A DNA stretch of 64,000 nucleotides. It comes from a virus. The notes beneath the pieces are model-generated. The model did not search any database, was not told the DNA's origin, and saw nothing but the letters and a program-made list of their open reading frames with translations. The translations under genes were made by a program, and so were the position numbers. Below, piece by piece: positions 5,494-14,731 of this stretch (its first letter is position 1; each line of letters opens with the position of its first letter). The stretch spans positions 1 to 64,000 of the IMG/VR virus record IMGVR_UViG_3300025276_000024. One strand, 5' to 3'.

Positions 5494-5842
5494 AGATTTT
5501 AAAAAAGGAATTGCTGATGAGGTAGGTGTACATCCTACTGTAGTAGATGATTTTATTTCTTTTTATTATAAGAAAGTAAGAGAAAATCTTTCTAACCTTT
5601 CATTTCCTAGAATAAATGTAGAGGGAATAGGAACGTTTTATTTAAGAAAAAATAAGTTAGACAAGGCTATACTAAAGAATAAAAGTTTATTAGGTAATAT
5701 AGCAAAGAGAACTTATAATGGTTTTGCAAAGAGTGAAGATATCCATATTAATATTGTACAAATGGAAAAGGCTATGTTTCAATTAGAAGAAGATATACGT
5801 AATAAAAAAAAATTTAAAAATGTCAAAAACAAAGTGGTCTAA
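5474..5842 (+). CDS. IHF/HU-like DNA-bending protein
   Basis: This 122-aa protein is of the bacterial histone-like HU/IHF class. An N-terminal helical part (FKKGIADEVGVHPTVVDDFI) pairs subunits. The RINVEGIGTFYLRKNKLDKA segment (about residues 46-65) matches the GFGTF..R.R beta-saddle that grips the DNA minor groove. IHF-like subunits next to packaging genes are a hallmark of crAss-like phages. The start is GTG at 5474; no ATG gives the full first helix. It overlaps the preceding gene by 20 nt and the next by 23 nt. The lysine-rich C-terminal tail exceeds normal HU length. Confidence 0.85.
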   Translation: MKPKSHKDFKKGIADEVGVHPTVVDDFISFYYKKVRENLSNLSFPRINVEGIGTFYLRKNKLDKAILKNKSLLGNIAKRTYNGFAKSEDIHINIVQMEKAMFQLEEDIRNKKKFKNVKNKVV

Positions 5843-6158
5843 ATATTTAGATATATTTAAAAATGCTGATAAAATAGCTGATGGCATTAAAAATAATATA
5901 TTTAAAAAAGAACATGTTGAAGCTGTTGCTACTGATAGATTTCAGATATGTATAAAATGTGGATTATTTGATGCTAAAGGAACGGATTGTTTAGCACCAG
6001 GTACTCAACCATGCTGTAGTGAGTGTGGCTGTTCTTTAGCATTTAAAGTAAGATCACTATCATCTGAGTGTCCAAAGGGTTATTGGGACTCTTATACAAA
6101 TGAAGAAGAAGAAGAAATAATAAATAAACAAATAGAATCAAATGGGAATATTAATTAA
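5820..6158 (+). CDS. Zinc-ribbon protein (112 aa)
   Basis: This 112-aa protein has a cysteine cluster. C44-x2-C47 is followed by C57, C65-C66, C69-C71 and C84, in the context CIKCGLF, CLAP, PCCSECGCSL and ECPKGYW. This is a typical phage zinc-ribbon or treble-clef pattern that I recall next to IHF-like genes in crAss-like phages. The N-terminal 35 residues are helical and basic; the C-terminus is acidic (EEEEE). It probably binds nucleic acid or protein partners. It overlaps the preceding gene by 23 nt. No enzymatic motif is seen. Confidence 0.75.
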   Translation: MSKTKWSKYLDIFKNADKIADGIKNNIFKKEHVEAVATDRFQICIKCGLFDAKGTDCLAPGTQPCCSECGCSLAFKVRSLSSECPKGYWDSYTNEEEEEIINKQIESNGNIN

Positions 6159-6234
6159 TTACGTATACAATAATCAAACTACTACAATAAAAACTGGTGA
6201 TCAAACTGGTTATTGGTATACATCAATAGCATAA
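6142..6234 (+). CDS. Possible 30-aa peptide
   Basis: An ATG at 6142 opens 30 codons (MGILINYVYNNQTTTIKTGD...) ending in TAA at 6232-6234, two bases before the ATG of the nuclease gene. It fills the gap between the zinc-ribbon and nuclease genes. The peptide has no recognisable motif. It may be a real tiny gene, or just a spacer translated for coupling; coding cannot be proved at this length. Confidence 0.3.
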   Translation: MGILINYVYNNQTTTIKTGDQTGYWYTSIA

Positions 6235-6236
6235 CT

Positions 6237-7049
6237 ATGGGACTAAAATTTATAGAAGAAGGTCATGTGTATGAAAGTACAGATGAAAAGAAAATAAACT
6301 GGCTTAGTGTAACATCATTTATAGCAAAGTTTAAACCTAAGTTTGACAGAGACGGGCAAGCTAAAAAATCATCTAAGAATAAAAGATCTAAGTGGTATAA
6401 TATGACCCCTAAAGAAATTATAGCAGCATGGGATGGTGAGACAGAAAGAGCTATTAAATTAGGAAACTTTTATCATAATCAAAGAGAAGCAGATATGATG
6501 GAGTTAAATACAATAGGCCGTCATGGTGTTGAAGTACCAATTATAAAACCCATTATAGATGAAGATGGTATTAAATTTGCTCCTAAACAGAAACTGGTAG
6601 ATGGTGTATACCCTGAACACTTAGTGTATTTAAAATCAGTGGGGTTATGTGGTCAAGCAGATGTTGTTGAGATAGTAAATGGATACATAAATATTAATGA
6701 TTATAAAACAAATAAAGAAATAAAAGAAAAAGGATTTACAAATTGGGAAGGTATAACTAACAAAATGTACAAGCCTGTTAATCATTTGGATGATTGTAAT
6801 ATTAATCATTATAATCTACAGCTCAGTATTTATGCGTATATTATTAAGAAGCACAACCCTAAACTTAAAGTAGGTAAATTAACAATACAACATGTAAAGT
6901 TTAAACAAGTAGGGGAAGATACTAATGGATATCCAATAAATGAACACGTCAATGGAGAACCAGTTCTAGAAGAAGTAAAGATATATGAATTACCATATTT
7001 AAAGGATGAGGTAAACTCAATTATAATGTGGTTAAAAGATAACAAATAA
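6237..7049 (+). CDS. PD-(D/E)XK nuclease, RecB/Cas4-like
   Basis: This 270-aa protein has the motif order of RecB-type nucleases. LGNFYH gives His80. GQADVVE gives Asp142. INDYKT gives Asp155 and Lys157, the PD-(D/E)XK core. A downstream NLQLSIYAY helix corresponds to the QxxxY motif. No CxxC iron-sulfur cluster cysteines are seen, unlike Cas4. It probably trims or cuts DNA ends in replication, recombination or packaging. I chose the ATG at 6237. The in-frame TTG at 6213 would add 8 residues, and the family's N-terminal FIEEGHVYE strand starts right after 6237. Such nucleases sit between the IHF and terminase genes in crAss-like phages. Confidence 0.8.
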   Translation: MGLKFIEEGHVYESTDEKKINWLSVTSFIAKFKPKFDRDGQAKKSSKNKRSKWYNMTPKEIIAAWDGETERAIKLGNFYHNQREADMMELNTIGRHGVEVPIIKPIIDEDGIKFAPKQKLVDGVYPEHLVYLKSVGLCGQADVVEIVNGYININDYKTNKEIKEKGFTNWEGITNKMYKPVNHLDDCNINHYNLQLSIYAYIIKKHNPKLKVGKLTIQHVKFKQVGEDTNGYPINEHVNGEPVLEEVKIYELPYLKDEVNSIIMWLKDNK

Positions 7050-7060
7050 AATAAAAGATT

Positions 7061-7399
7061 ATGGCAGTAAATAGAATTCCCTTATACAAAAACAATTACA
7101 TTACATTAACACAGGTACAACCAAATCAAGTACAAGAAACTGATGCTAATGGCACACCATATTTTAAAACACTTTATGAATCAAAGACAGATATCTTTTT
7201 AAATAAAAGTGATATTATATCTGTTGCTAAACTATGGGATGCTAACTCTGCTACATTTATAAATGGACGTAGAATGATTTATATAAAAAACATGCCTATA
7301 CCAGTAATTGTATCAAATTCTTATAATGAAATTAAAGCATTAATGAATAGTGTAGATGAAAATGATCTATATGATTCAGGATGTTCTTGTTCATCTTAA
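7061..7399 (+). CDS. Unknown protein with C-terminal cysteines (112 aa)
   Basis: This 112-aa protein is of unrecognised family. It is beta-rich (NNYITLTQVQPNQ, TDIFLNKSDIISV, RRMIYIKNMPIPVIV), with an acidic helix and a C-terminal GCSCSS. It starts 11 nt after the nuclease stop with ATG in an A-rich leader. It lies in the block leading to the terminase, so an assembly or neck role is possible. Nothing in the sequence shows a catalytic or DNA-binding site. Confidence 0.7.
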   Translation: MAVNRIPLYKNNYITLTQVQPNQVQETDANGTPYFKTLYESKTDIFLNKSDIISVAKLWDANSATFINGRRMIYIKNMPIPVIVSNSYNEIKALMNSVDENDLYDSGCSCSS

Positions 7400-7410
7400 A
7401 TATATAAAAT

Positions 7411-7929
7411 ATGGTAATAAGATTATTTGATATACAAAACAGTAAAGTGGTGGTAACAGAACATTGTTATTCATTACCATTTTTAAAAAAAATAATGGAT
7501 GAATATCCTGAGACACATATGCAAGTATATCAGTATTTATTTTATATGTCTTGTCCTAATCCTGATTTAAATCCTTTCTTTAATCTTCCAGAACATGAGA
7601 AAGAAGATATAATTATAGAAGAAATAGGATTAGAGGAATCACCAGAAGACGGTAAAATCAGATATGCAATGGATATGTGTAAACAAATGTATGAAACGCC
7701 TACATATAGGGCTTACGTGGGTATTAAAGCTATGTTAGATAGATTAGCAAGGTATATGGAGGTTACCCCTATAGAGCATGGTAGAGATGGTAATATGAAC
7801 TCTATGATAAATGCTGCTGCTAAATTTGAGCAAATAAGACAGTCATATAAAGGTGCATTTACAGATATGCAACAAGAACAAGAAAGCTCAGTACGTGGTG
7901 GTGCTGGATTATCTTATGATCAACTCTAA
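7411..7929 (+). CDS. Conserved pre-terminase protein, small-terminase candidate (172 aa)
   Basis: This 172-aa helical protein stands shortly before the large terminase, with HMQVYQYLFYMSCPNPDLNP and a helix YRAYVGIKAMLDRLARYM. The C-terminus is Gln/Ser/Gly-rich. Crassvirales genomes carry a similar protein upstream of TerL, as I remember, without a proven function. Position and helical content make it a candidate small terminase or packaging helper, but no helix-turn-helix is evident. The following 50-aa reading frame begins exactly one base after its TAA. Confidence 0.7.
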   Translation: MVIRLFDIQNSKVVVTEHCYSLPFLKKIMDEYPETHMQVYQYLFYMSCPNPDLNPFFNLPEHEKEDIIIEEIGLEESPEDGKIRYAMDMCKQMYETPTYRAYVGIKAMLDRLARYMEVTPIEHGRDGNMNSMINAAAKFEQIRQSYKGAFTDMQQEQESSVRGGAGLSYDQL

Positions 7930-8082
7930 ATGAGTAGTAAAAAATCCTCATGGCATTTTTGCTACTGGGATGAACCAACTTTTAATAATGATAAACCAAA
8001 AACAAAAGAAAATGGCACAAAAAGTAATACCAGTAGGAAAGAAACTTCTAATAAAACCAAAAAAACAAGAAGAATTAAGTAA
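7930..8082 (+). CDS. Possible 50-aa basic protein overlapping the GroES gene
   Basis: An ATG directly abuts the previous stop (TAA ATG) and opens 50 codons starting MSSKKSSWHFCYWDEP and ending in a lysine/arginine-rich tail. It overlaps the GroES-like gene by 71 nt in another frame. The aromatic N-terminus and the abutting start favour a real gene. The long overlap and the low-complexity second half argue against one. Confidence 0.35.
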   Translation: MSSKKSSWHFCYWDEPTFNNDKPKTKENGTKSNTSRKETSNKTKKTRRIK

Positions 8083-8287
8083 AGGTGGAATTTATATTCC
8101 AGAAGTAGCTAGAAAAATAGAGTACAAAGGAACAATTGTAGGTAAAGGGAAAGATGTAGATGAAATGAACATAGGAGATATGGTTCAATACACTGATCAT
8201 TGTTTACCTACTCCAATGATGCATGATGGCATAGAACATTTACTTATACAAGAAGGTGATGTCTTTGCCATTTTAGTGGATGAGTAG
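8012..8287 (+). CDS. groES: GroES-like co-chaperonin (Cpn10)
   Basis: This 91-aa protein closely follows the Cpn10 plan. It has VIPVGKKLLIKPKKQEE, then the mobile loop SKGGIYIPE with the GGI contact to the GroEL apical domain. These are followed by GTIVGKGKDV, IGDMVQY and a C-terminal EGDVFAIL. It probably replaces host GroES on the host GroEL so that the large capsid protein can fold, as T4 gp31 does. No GroEL gene is seen in the window. I chose the ATG at 8012. An upstream in-frame start at 7970 would add 14 residues not found in the family. Its stop overlaps the terminase start (ATGAGTAG). Confidence 0.88.
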   Translation: MAQKVIPVGKKLLIKPKKQEELSKGGIYIPEVARKIEYKGTIVGKGKDVDEMNIGDMVQYTDHCLPTPMMHDGIEHLLIQEGDVFAILVDE

Positions 8288-10469
8288 AGTTATACCTACA
8301 TATGAGAATGGTTCATGGTCAACAACTGAATTTGACACTGATTTAAAATTTAGAGAATATCTTGAATCTATATTTAAAGAACCAGGTGCATATAATTTTA
8401 ATGAAACTGCATTAAAGTTTAATGAGCAAGCCAGAATTTTTAATGAACAAAGTTTCTATTGTAATAGTCCATTTAGATCAAAGGACTTTATAGCTTACTG
8501 GGATGATCAAAAAATTAAATGTAGAGTAGGAGTCATATATAAAGATAAAGGGCTAGAATGGTACCTTACAAGGGATTATTACATGTGGTTAAACTTCTTA
8601 CCAATCTTTGATAAGGAAGAAAAAAAATATGGCTTTGCAAAAGTAAGAGATGCTCAGTATCATATGGCTTTATATGAAATCATTGCAGAGTTAAATAATC
8701 AACACGCAGCTATATTAAAGAAACGTCAGATAGCTTCATCATATTTTCATATGGGGAAGATTATAAATCAATACTGGTTTGAAGAAGGATCAATTTGTAA
8801 GATTGGTGCATCTTTAAAAGATTATATAAATGATAAAGGTTCATGGAAGTTTTTAGAAGAATATAAAACTTTTCTTAATGAACATACTGCATGGTACAGA
8901 CCTAGTAACCCAGAAAAAGTATTATTGTGGCAACAACAGATTGAAGTTAAAATAAATAACAGAAAAACCTCTAGAGGGCTTAAATCAAAGATTCAAGGTG
9001 CTTCATTTGAAAAGAATGCTACTACTGGGGTAGGGGGTCCATGTACATATTTCTTTCATGAGGAGGCAGGTATTGCAAAAAATATGATGCAGACATATGA
9101 GTACCTACGTCCAGCTATGTCTTCTGGAATGATGACAACAGGACAGTTTATAGCAGCTGGATCAGTTGGTGATCTGGAACAGTGTGGACCATTAAAGGAT
9201 ATGATTCTTAATCCTGGTGCAAATGATATATATGCCGTAGAAACTAACTTAATGGATGCTGATGGTACTATTGCTATGGCAGGATTATTTATTCCAGAGC
9301 AGTGGTCTATGCCACCTTTCATTGATAATTATGGTAACTCACAAATAGAAGAGGCTGTACAAGCAATTAATATTGAAAGAGATAGATGGAAGAATGAATT
9401 AAGTGGAGAACAATTTCAACTAAGGATTTCTCAAAAACCACTTAATATTGCTGAGGCATTTGCATACAGAAAAGAATCTGTATTCCCTCAAGGTATACTA
9501 AGCAAGCAAGTTAAGAGGATAGAGGAAAAAGAATATTCATATGAACTTATTGCTCTTGATAGAGATGAGACAGGTGTAATAGCTAAACGCACTAAAAAAT
9601 TACCTATCTCAACTTTTCCAGTTAGAAAAAAAGAAGTAGATAAAACAGGTACAATAGTTGTTTGGGAAAGACCAGTACCTAAACCATCATTTGGAATGTA
9701 TTATGCTTCTATTGACCCTGTGTCAGAAGGTAAAACCACAACATCTGATTCTTTGTGTAGTATTTTTGTTTATAAAAACGCAGTAGAAGTTACTAGAGAA
9801 TTACCTGGTGGTGATGTAGAGCAATTTATTGAAAAAGATAAAGTAGTTGCAGCATGGTGTGGTAGATTTGATGATATAAATAAAACGCATGAGAGGCTTG
9901 AGTTAATTATAGAATGGTATAATGCTTGGACACTTGTTGAGAATAATATATCCCTTTTTATTCAGCACATGATTGCTAGAAGAAAGCAAAGATATTTAGT
10001 TCCAAAACAACAAATATTATTCTTAAAAGATCTTGGTTCTAATAGAACTGTATATCAAGAATATGGTTGGAAGAATACAGGTACATTATTTAAAAGCCAT
10101 TTAATTTCATATGCAATAGAATTTCTAAGAGAAGTAATTGATGAAGAAACTGATACTGAAGGAAATGTAATGTCACAAACATTAGGTATATCAAGAATAC
10201 CTGATCCAATGTTATTAAAAGAAATGTTAGCATATTATCCTGGATTAAACGTGGATAGACTTGTAGCATTTGGTGCATTAGTTGCATTTGTAAAAATTCA
10301 ACAATCAAATAGAGGATATACAAAGAGACGGGAATCAGAAGGTAATTCCTTGGATAATTCAGAAAAATTGAGTAAATTAAAGTATAATGGTCCTTTTAGA
10401 AATATAGGACGTAATAGGACATTAGGTGGTTCTAAAACTAGAAGATCAGGATTCAAGAATATAAAATAG
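8280..10469 (+). CDS. terL: Large terminase subunit (TerL)
   Basis: This 729-aa packaging motor protein couples ATP hydrolysis to DNA translocation and cuts the concatemer. The N-terminal ATPase has a degenerate Walker A-like loop, KKRQIASS (residues 147-154), and a Walker B, CTYFFHEEA (258-263 for FFHEEA), with two adjacent glutamates. The C-terminal RNase H-like nuclease starts near YYASIDPVSEGK, with Asp479 as the first metal ligand. A basic C-terminal tail follows (KTRRSG). The ATG overlaps the GroES stop by 8 nt. Length and motif style fit crAss-like terminases. The portal gene starts 11 nt later. Confidence 0.93.
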   Translation: MSRVIPTYENGSWSTTEFDTDLKFREYLESIFKEPGAYNFNETALKFNEQARIFNEQSFYCNSPFRSKDFIAYWDDQKIKCRVGVIYKDKGLEWYLTRDYYMWLNFLPIFDKEEKKYGFAKVRDAQYHMALYEIIAELNNQHAAILKKRQIASSYFHMGKIINQYWFEEGSICKIGASLKDYINDKGSWKFLEEYKTFLNEHTAWYRPSNPEKVLLWQQQIEVKINNRKTSRGLKSKIQGASFEKNATTGVGGPCTYFFHEEAGIAKNMMQTYEYLRPAMSSGMMTTGQFIAAGSVGDLEQCGPLKDMILNPGANDIYAVETNLMDADGTIAMAGLFIPEQWSMPPFIDNYGNSQIEEAVQAINIERDRWKNELSGEQFQLRISQKPLNIAEAFAYRKESVFPQGILSKQVKRIEEKEYSYELIALDRDETGVIAKRTKKLPISTFPVRKKEVDKTGTIVVWERPVPKPSFGMYYASIDPVSEGKTTTSDSLCSIFVYKNAVEVTRELPGGDVEQFIEKDKVVAAWCGRFDDINKTHERLELIIEWYNAWTLVENNISLFIQHMIARRKQRYLVPKQQILFLKDLGSNRTVYQEYGWKNTGTLFKSHLISYAIEFLREVIDEETDTEGNVMSQTLGISRIPDPMLLKEMLAYYPGLNVDRLVAFGALVAFVKIQQSNRGYTKRRESEGNSLDNSEKLSKLKYNGPFRNIGRNRTLGGSKTRRSGFKNIK

Positions 10470-10480
10470 AATAGACAGGT

Positions 10481-13231
10481 ATGAGAGTATTAAACGCAAT
10501 GCAAATGAAGAATGGGGCCAAAGCTGAAGGCGGGCCTACATTTTCAAGCTTAACACAGCCGGTTCAGTTCTTACCTTATAAAGAAAAAACTGATGACTGG
10601 GCTGCTTGGAATCTTGACTGGTTAGAATTACAAGGAATAGAATTTTTGCGTGTTAATTCTAGAAGACTATTAAAAAATTACAAACTTGCTAAAGGTATAA
10701 TTGATAAAACAGATTATATAGTTGAACCAGATAATGAGTATAAAGATTTAATGGATACTCTTACAACTGAAAATGAATCTGCATTAGAATTAAAGTTTTA
10801 TCCTATTGTTCCTAATGTTATAAATGTATTAACAGGAGAGTTTGCAAAGAGATATTCTAAAGTACAATTTAGAGCAGTTGATGATGCATCTTACAATGAG
10901 ATGTTAGATCAAAAGAAAGTACAAATAGAAGAAGCTCTTTTATCAGATGCAGAAGCTAATCTAGTTAGAAAGATGATTGAAATGGGTATGGACCCAGGAT
11001 CTGAAGAAGCACAACAACAATTATCACCAGAGGGATTAAAATCTTTACCACAAATAGAAGACTTCTTTAGTAAGTCTTATAGAAGTATGGTAGAGGAATG
11101 GGCATCACATCAACTTGCAGTAGATGAAGAAAGATTTCATATGCAAGAACTTGAAGAAAGAGGATTTAGAGATATGCTTATAGCAGATAGAGAATTCTGG
11201 CATTTCCGTATGTTAGAAGATGACTATGACATTGAACTTTGGAATCCAGTATTAACTTTCTATCAAAAATCTCCAGATCAAAGATATATTGCTGATTCAA
11301 ATTACGCAGGTAAAGTTGATCTAATGACTGTGTCAGATGTAGTAGACAGATACGGATATCTAATGGATAGTAAACAATTAGAATCTTTACAAAAGATATA
11401 TCCTGCTAGATCAGCACAGTATCAAGTAAATGGTTACCAAAATGACGGAGCCTATTATGATGCTACAAGATCTCATGAATGGAATACCAATGCACCTGGT
11501 TTAGCATACAGACAATTTACTAGTAACTATCACAATGATCCAGCTAATGGTGGTGATATTTTAAGTGAGATACTAGATGAAAATGAAGATGTATCTATGT
11601 GGGGAGAAGGCAATTTAATGAGAGTTGCTACAATCTATTGGAAGACACAAAGAAAAGTTGGGCACTTAACTAAGATTGAAGATGATGGTGAAGTAACTCA
11701 AGAAATTATTGATGAAACATTTAAGAAGACAAAGAAAGCTGTTTATGATACATCAATATTTAAACAAAAAAATAAAGAGACATTATTAGAAGGAGAACAT
11801 ATTGACTGGATTTGGATTAATGAAGTTTGGGGTGGTGTAAAAATTGGACCAAACTTACCTGCAATGTGGCAATCCACAATGGGAGATAACATCAATCCAA
11901 TATATATAGGTATTAATAGAACTAAACCAGGTAGATTACCATTTCAATTTAAAGGGGAGACTTCTTTATATGGATGTAAATTACCTGTAGAAGGTAGAGT
12001 ATTTTCTGATAGAAATACTAGATCTACTTCATTAGTTGATCTAATGAAAGCGTATCAAGTTGGGTACAATATGGTTAATAATCAAATTGCAGACATTCTG
12101 ATAGATGAATTAGGAACAGTAATAATGTTTGATCAAAATGCTTTACCACGTCATTCTATGGGTGAGGATTGGGGCAAAAACAATTATGCCAAAGCATATG
12201 TAGCAATGAAAGATTTTCAAATGCTACCATTAGATACTTCAATTACTAATACTGAGAATGCCACCAACTTCAATCACTACCAGACTCTAAATATGGAGCA
12301 AACTAGTAGATTAATGTCAAGGATTCAATTAGCTAATTACTTTAAACAACAATGTTTTGATGCTATAGGAATCAACCCACAACGTTTAGGAGGAGCTGTA
12401 TCAGCTCAAACGGCAACTGGTGTAGTACAAGCTATGCAACAATCATATGCTCAAACAGAAATGTATTTTGTACAACACTCAGATCACTTGATGCCACGTA
12501 TACATCAAATGAGAACAGACTTAGCTCAATATTATTATAGCACTAATCCTAGTATTAGGTTACAATATATTTCTACAGAGGCTGAGAAAGTTAATTTTAC
12601 AATTAACGGAACAGATTTATTACTTAGAGACTTTAATGTATTTGCAACAACTAAGACTAATCATAGAGCAATCTTAGAAAACTTAAAGCAAATGGCCCTA
12701 ACAAATAATACTTCAGGTGCAAGTATATATGAATTAGGAAATATAGTTAAAGCGGACTCAATTGCAGAAGTATCTGATATCTTAAAAGATTCTGAAACTA
12801 GAATTCAGAAACAAAGAGAACAAGATATGCAGCAGCAACGTCAAATGCAGGAACAACAACTTCAAGCTAAAGCTCAAGAAGAGCAACAAAAGCTACAAGT
12901 TGAAATGACTGAGAATGATAAAGATAGGAAAAATGATGTCCTATTAGCAGAAATTAGATCAGCAGGATATGGATCTATGGTTGATTTAAATGAAAATAAA
13001 CAATCTGATTATCAAGATGCTATGAAGGATATTAAAGAAACCACACAGTATAGAGAACAGATGAATTTTAAACGTCAAGAAAGTGCTACTAAATCAGCAC
13101 AAGAGAATAATAGATTGACTGTTGAAAGAGAAAAGATTGCTGCTTCAAGACAAATTGCTGACACTAAACTTCAAATTGCAAAAGAGAACAAAAACAAGTA
13201 TGATATTAAAAATCCAAAGGATAAAAAGTAA
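10481..13231 (+). CDS. Portal protein
   Basis: This 916-aa protein lies immediately after the terminase, the standard portal position. It forms the dodecameric ring through which DNA enters and leaves. The middle contains the typical helical stem and wing regions with many aromatic and acidic residues. Residues about 770-916 are a Gln/Glu/Lys-rich coiled coil (QQQRQMQEQQLQ...), longer than in most portals and likely part of the internal crown or barrel. The size is in the range of crAss-like portals. There is no frameshift or truncation. A 129-nt AT-rich gap follows. Confidence 0.88.
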   Translation: MRVLNAMQMKNGAKAEGGPTFSSLTQPVQFLPYKEKTDDWAAWNLDWLELQGIEFLRVNSRRLLKNYKLAKGIIDKTDYIVEPDNEYKDLMDTLTTENESALELKFYPIVPNVINVLTGEFAKRYSKVQFRAVDDASYNEMLDQKKVQIEEALLSDAEANLVRKMIEMGMDPGSEEAQQQLSPEGLKSLPQIEDFFSKSYRSMVEEWASHQLAVDEERFHMQELEERGFRDMLIADREFWHFRMLEDDYDIELWNPVLTFYQKSPDQRYIADSNYAGKVDLMTVSDVVDRYGYLMDSKQLESLQKIYPARSAQYQVNGYQNDGAYYDATRSHEWNTNAPGLAYRQFTSNYHNDPANGGDILSEILDENEDVSMWGEGNLMRVATIYWKTQRKVGHLTKIEDDGEVTQEIIDETFKKTKKAVYDTSIFKQKNKETLLEGEHIDWIWINEVWGGVKIGPNLPAMWQSTMGDNINPIYIGINRTKPGRLPFQFKGETSLYGCKLPVEGRVFSDRNTRSTSLVDLMKAYQVGYNMVNNQIADILIDELGTVIMFDQNALPRHSMGEDWGKNNYAKAYVAMKDFQMLPLDTSITNTENATNFNHYQTLNMEQTSRLMSRIQLANYFKQQCFDAIGINPQRLGGAVSAQTATGVVQAMQQSYAQTEMYFVQHSDHLMPRIHQMRTDLAQYYYSTNPSIRLQYISTEAEKVNFTINGTDLLLRDFNVFATTKTNHRAILENLKQMALTNNTSGASIYELGNIVKADSIAEVSDILKDSETRIQKQREQDMQQQRQMQEQQLQAKAQEEQQKLQVEMTENDKDRKNDVLLAEIRSAGYGSMVDLNENKQSDYQDAMKDIKETTQYREQMNFKRQESATKSAQENNRLTVEREKIAASRQIADTKLQIAKENKNKYDIKNPKDKK

Positions 13232-13309
13232 GCGTTAGCTATATACTGCAAAAAACTTTCACTTTTATTAAAATTTTTTAAGTTTAACTTGCTAATATAT
13301 TCTAAAAGA

Positions 13310-13327
13310 TTTCCTATATTATATATG
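13310..13327 (+). promoter_or_regulatory. Possible promoter before the scaffold-capsid unit
   Basis: TTTCCTATATTATATATG resembles the recurrent TTTG-TATATTAT motif with CC in place of G. It lies 33 nt before the ATG at 13361, in the gap 13232-13360 that also contains AAACTT/AAGTTT inverted repeats. It would provide extra transcription of the scaffold and capsid genes. The match is imperfect. Confidence 0.3.
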
Positions 13328-13360
13328 TAAGAAGTATTAATATTAAAACCAACAAATATT

Positions 13361-14671
13361 ATGAGTACAATAACAGAAACAAAGCCTGTGAAAAGTAAGG
13401 TAGAACAAAACGTAGAAGTAAATTTAGATGAAATATTCAACGCTGCTCCAAGTGGTGCTGATATGATTCAGGATAATAAGTCTCAAGCAAAAAATATTTT
13501 TTCTGGATTAAATGAAAAAGCTGATATGAGTTTTGCTGATCCTGATAAAGATGATGCTACAGATGTTTTAGCTAAATCAGAGGAAAAAGAAGAATCAGAA
13601 ACTGAAAATGTATCTGATGAAACAGTAGAAGAAAAAGAAACTTCTAAGGATGATGTAGAAGAAATCTTTGGTGAATTAGGTTCTGAAGAACTAACTGAAG
13701 AAGAAGATACTAAAGAAAAAAGAGGTAGAAAATCAATTGATGGTATCTCAGATGTATTTAGTAAGTTGATTAAAGAGGACAAGATTGTACCTTTTGATGA
13801 TGATAAAGAACTTGCAGATTACTCTGCTAAAGATTGGGAAGAGTTAATTCAAGCTAATTTAGATGAAAAAGCTAGACAAGTAAGAAGTGAAACACCAAAA
13901 CAATTTTTCAACAGTCTACCACAAGAACTTCAAATAGCTGCAAAATATGTTGCTGATGGAGGTAAAGATCTAAAAGGATTATTTACTACTCTTGGTCAAG
14001 TAGAAGAAACAAAAACTATAGATTCTAAATCAGTTCAAGGACAGGAGAGAATCATTACTGAATACTTAAGTGCTACTGGATATGGTACTGCTGAAGACAT
14101 TCAAGAAGAAATAGAAATTTGGAAAGACTTAGGTAAGCTTGAAACACAGGCTAATAAGTTTAAACCAAAATTAGATAAGATGCAGGAAAAGGTTGTTGCA
14201 CAAAAACTTCAAGAGCAAGAGCTTAAGAAGAAGCAACAAGAAAATGCATCTCAAGCATACATGAAAAATGTATATGAAACATTAAAAGAAGGTAAATTAG
14301 GTGATCTTAAAGTAGATAGAAAGACTCAAGCTATGTTATATAATGGCTTAGTTCAACCAAATTACCCATCAGTAAGTGGACGTAATACTAATCTATTAGG
14401 ACACCTGCTTGAAAAATATCAATTTGTTGAACCAAATTATTCATTAATATCTGAAGCACTGTGGCTATTACAAGATCCATCAGGATATAAAGCTAAGATA
14501 ATGGATAAAGGTGCACAAAAAAGTGTTGAGAAAACGGTTAGAAAATTAAAAAGTGAACAATCAAATGTAGGAGGTGCGTCATTAGGAGTAAATGAAGCTG
14601 AAAAAGAGAATACAAAAAGAAGTTCAAAAAGAAAGATTCAAAGACCAACCAACATATTTAAACGAATTTAA
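13361..14671 (+). CDS. Scaffold-like head assembly protein
   Basis: This 436-aa protein sits between portal and major capsid, where scaffolds normally lie. Residues about 60-125 are extremely acidic (runs of Glu and Asp). The middle contains a helical domain (AKDWEELIQANLDEKARQV), and residues about 270-320 form a Lys/Gln coiled coil. The C-terminal 30 residues are strongly basic (KRSSKRKIQRPTNIFKRI), as in scaffolds that bind the capsid shell. There is no protease motif. The role is inferred from position and composition. Confidence 0.75.
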   Translation: MSTITETKPVKSKVEQNVEVNLDEIFNAAPSGADMIQDNKSQAKNIFSGLNEKADMSFADPDKDDATDVLAKSEEKEESETENVSDETVEEKETSKDDVEEIFGELGSEELTEEEDTKEKRGRKSIDGISDVFSKLIKEDKIVPFDDDKELADYSAKDWEELIQANLDEKARQVRSETPKQFFNSLPQELQIAAKYVADGGKDLKGLFTTLGQVEETKTIDSKSVQGQERIITEYLSATGYGTAEDIQEEIEIWKDLGKLETQANKFKPKLDKMQEKVVAQKLQEQELKKKQQENASQAYMKNVYETLKEGKLGDLKVDRKTQAMLYNGLVQPNYPSVSGRNTNLLGHLLEKYQFVEPNYSLISEALWLLQDPSGYKAKIMDKGAQKSVEKTVRKLKSEQSNVGGASLGVNEAEKENTKRSSKRKIQRPTNIFKRI

Positions 14672-14731
14672 TTAGAAGTAAATTAAATATAAACAGTAAA
14701 TTAATTATTAACAACAAAAACAATCAAAATT

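Noticed and set aside
6213-6236. TTG start for the nuclease
   Set aside because: The ATG 24 nt downstream directly precedes the conserved part and has the usual spacing in this genome.
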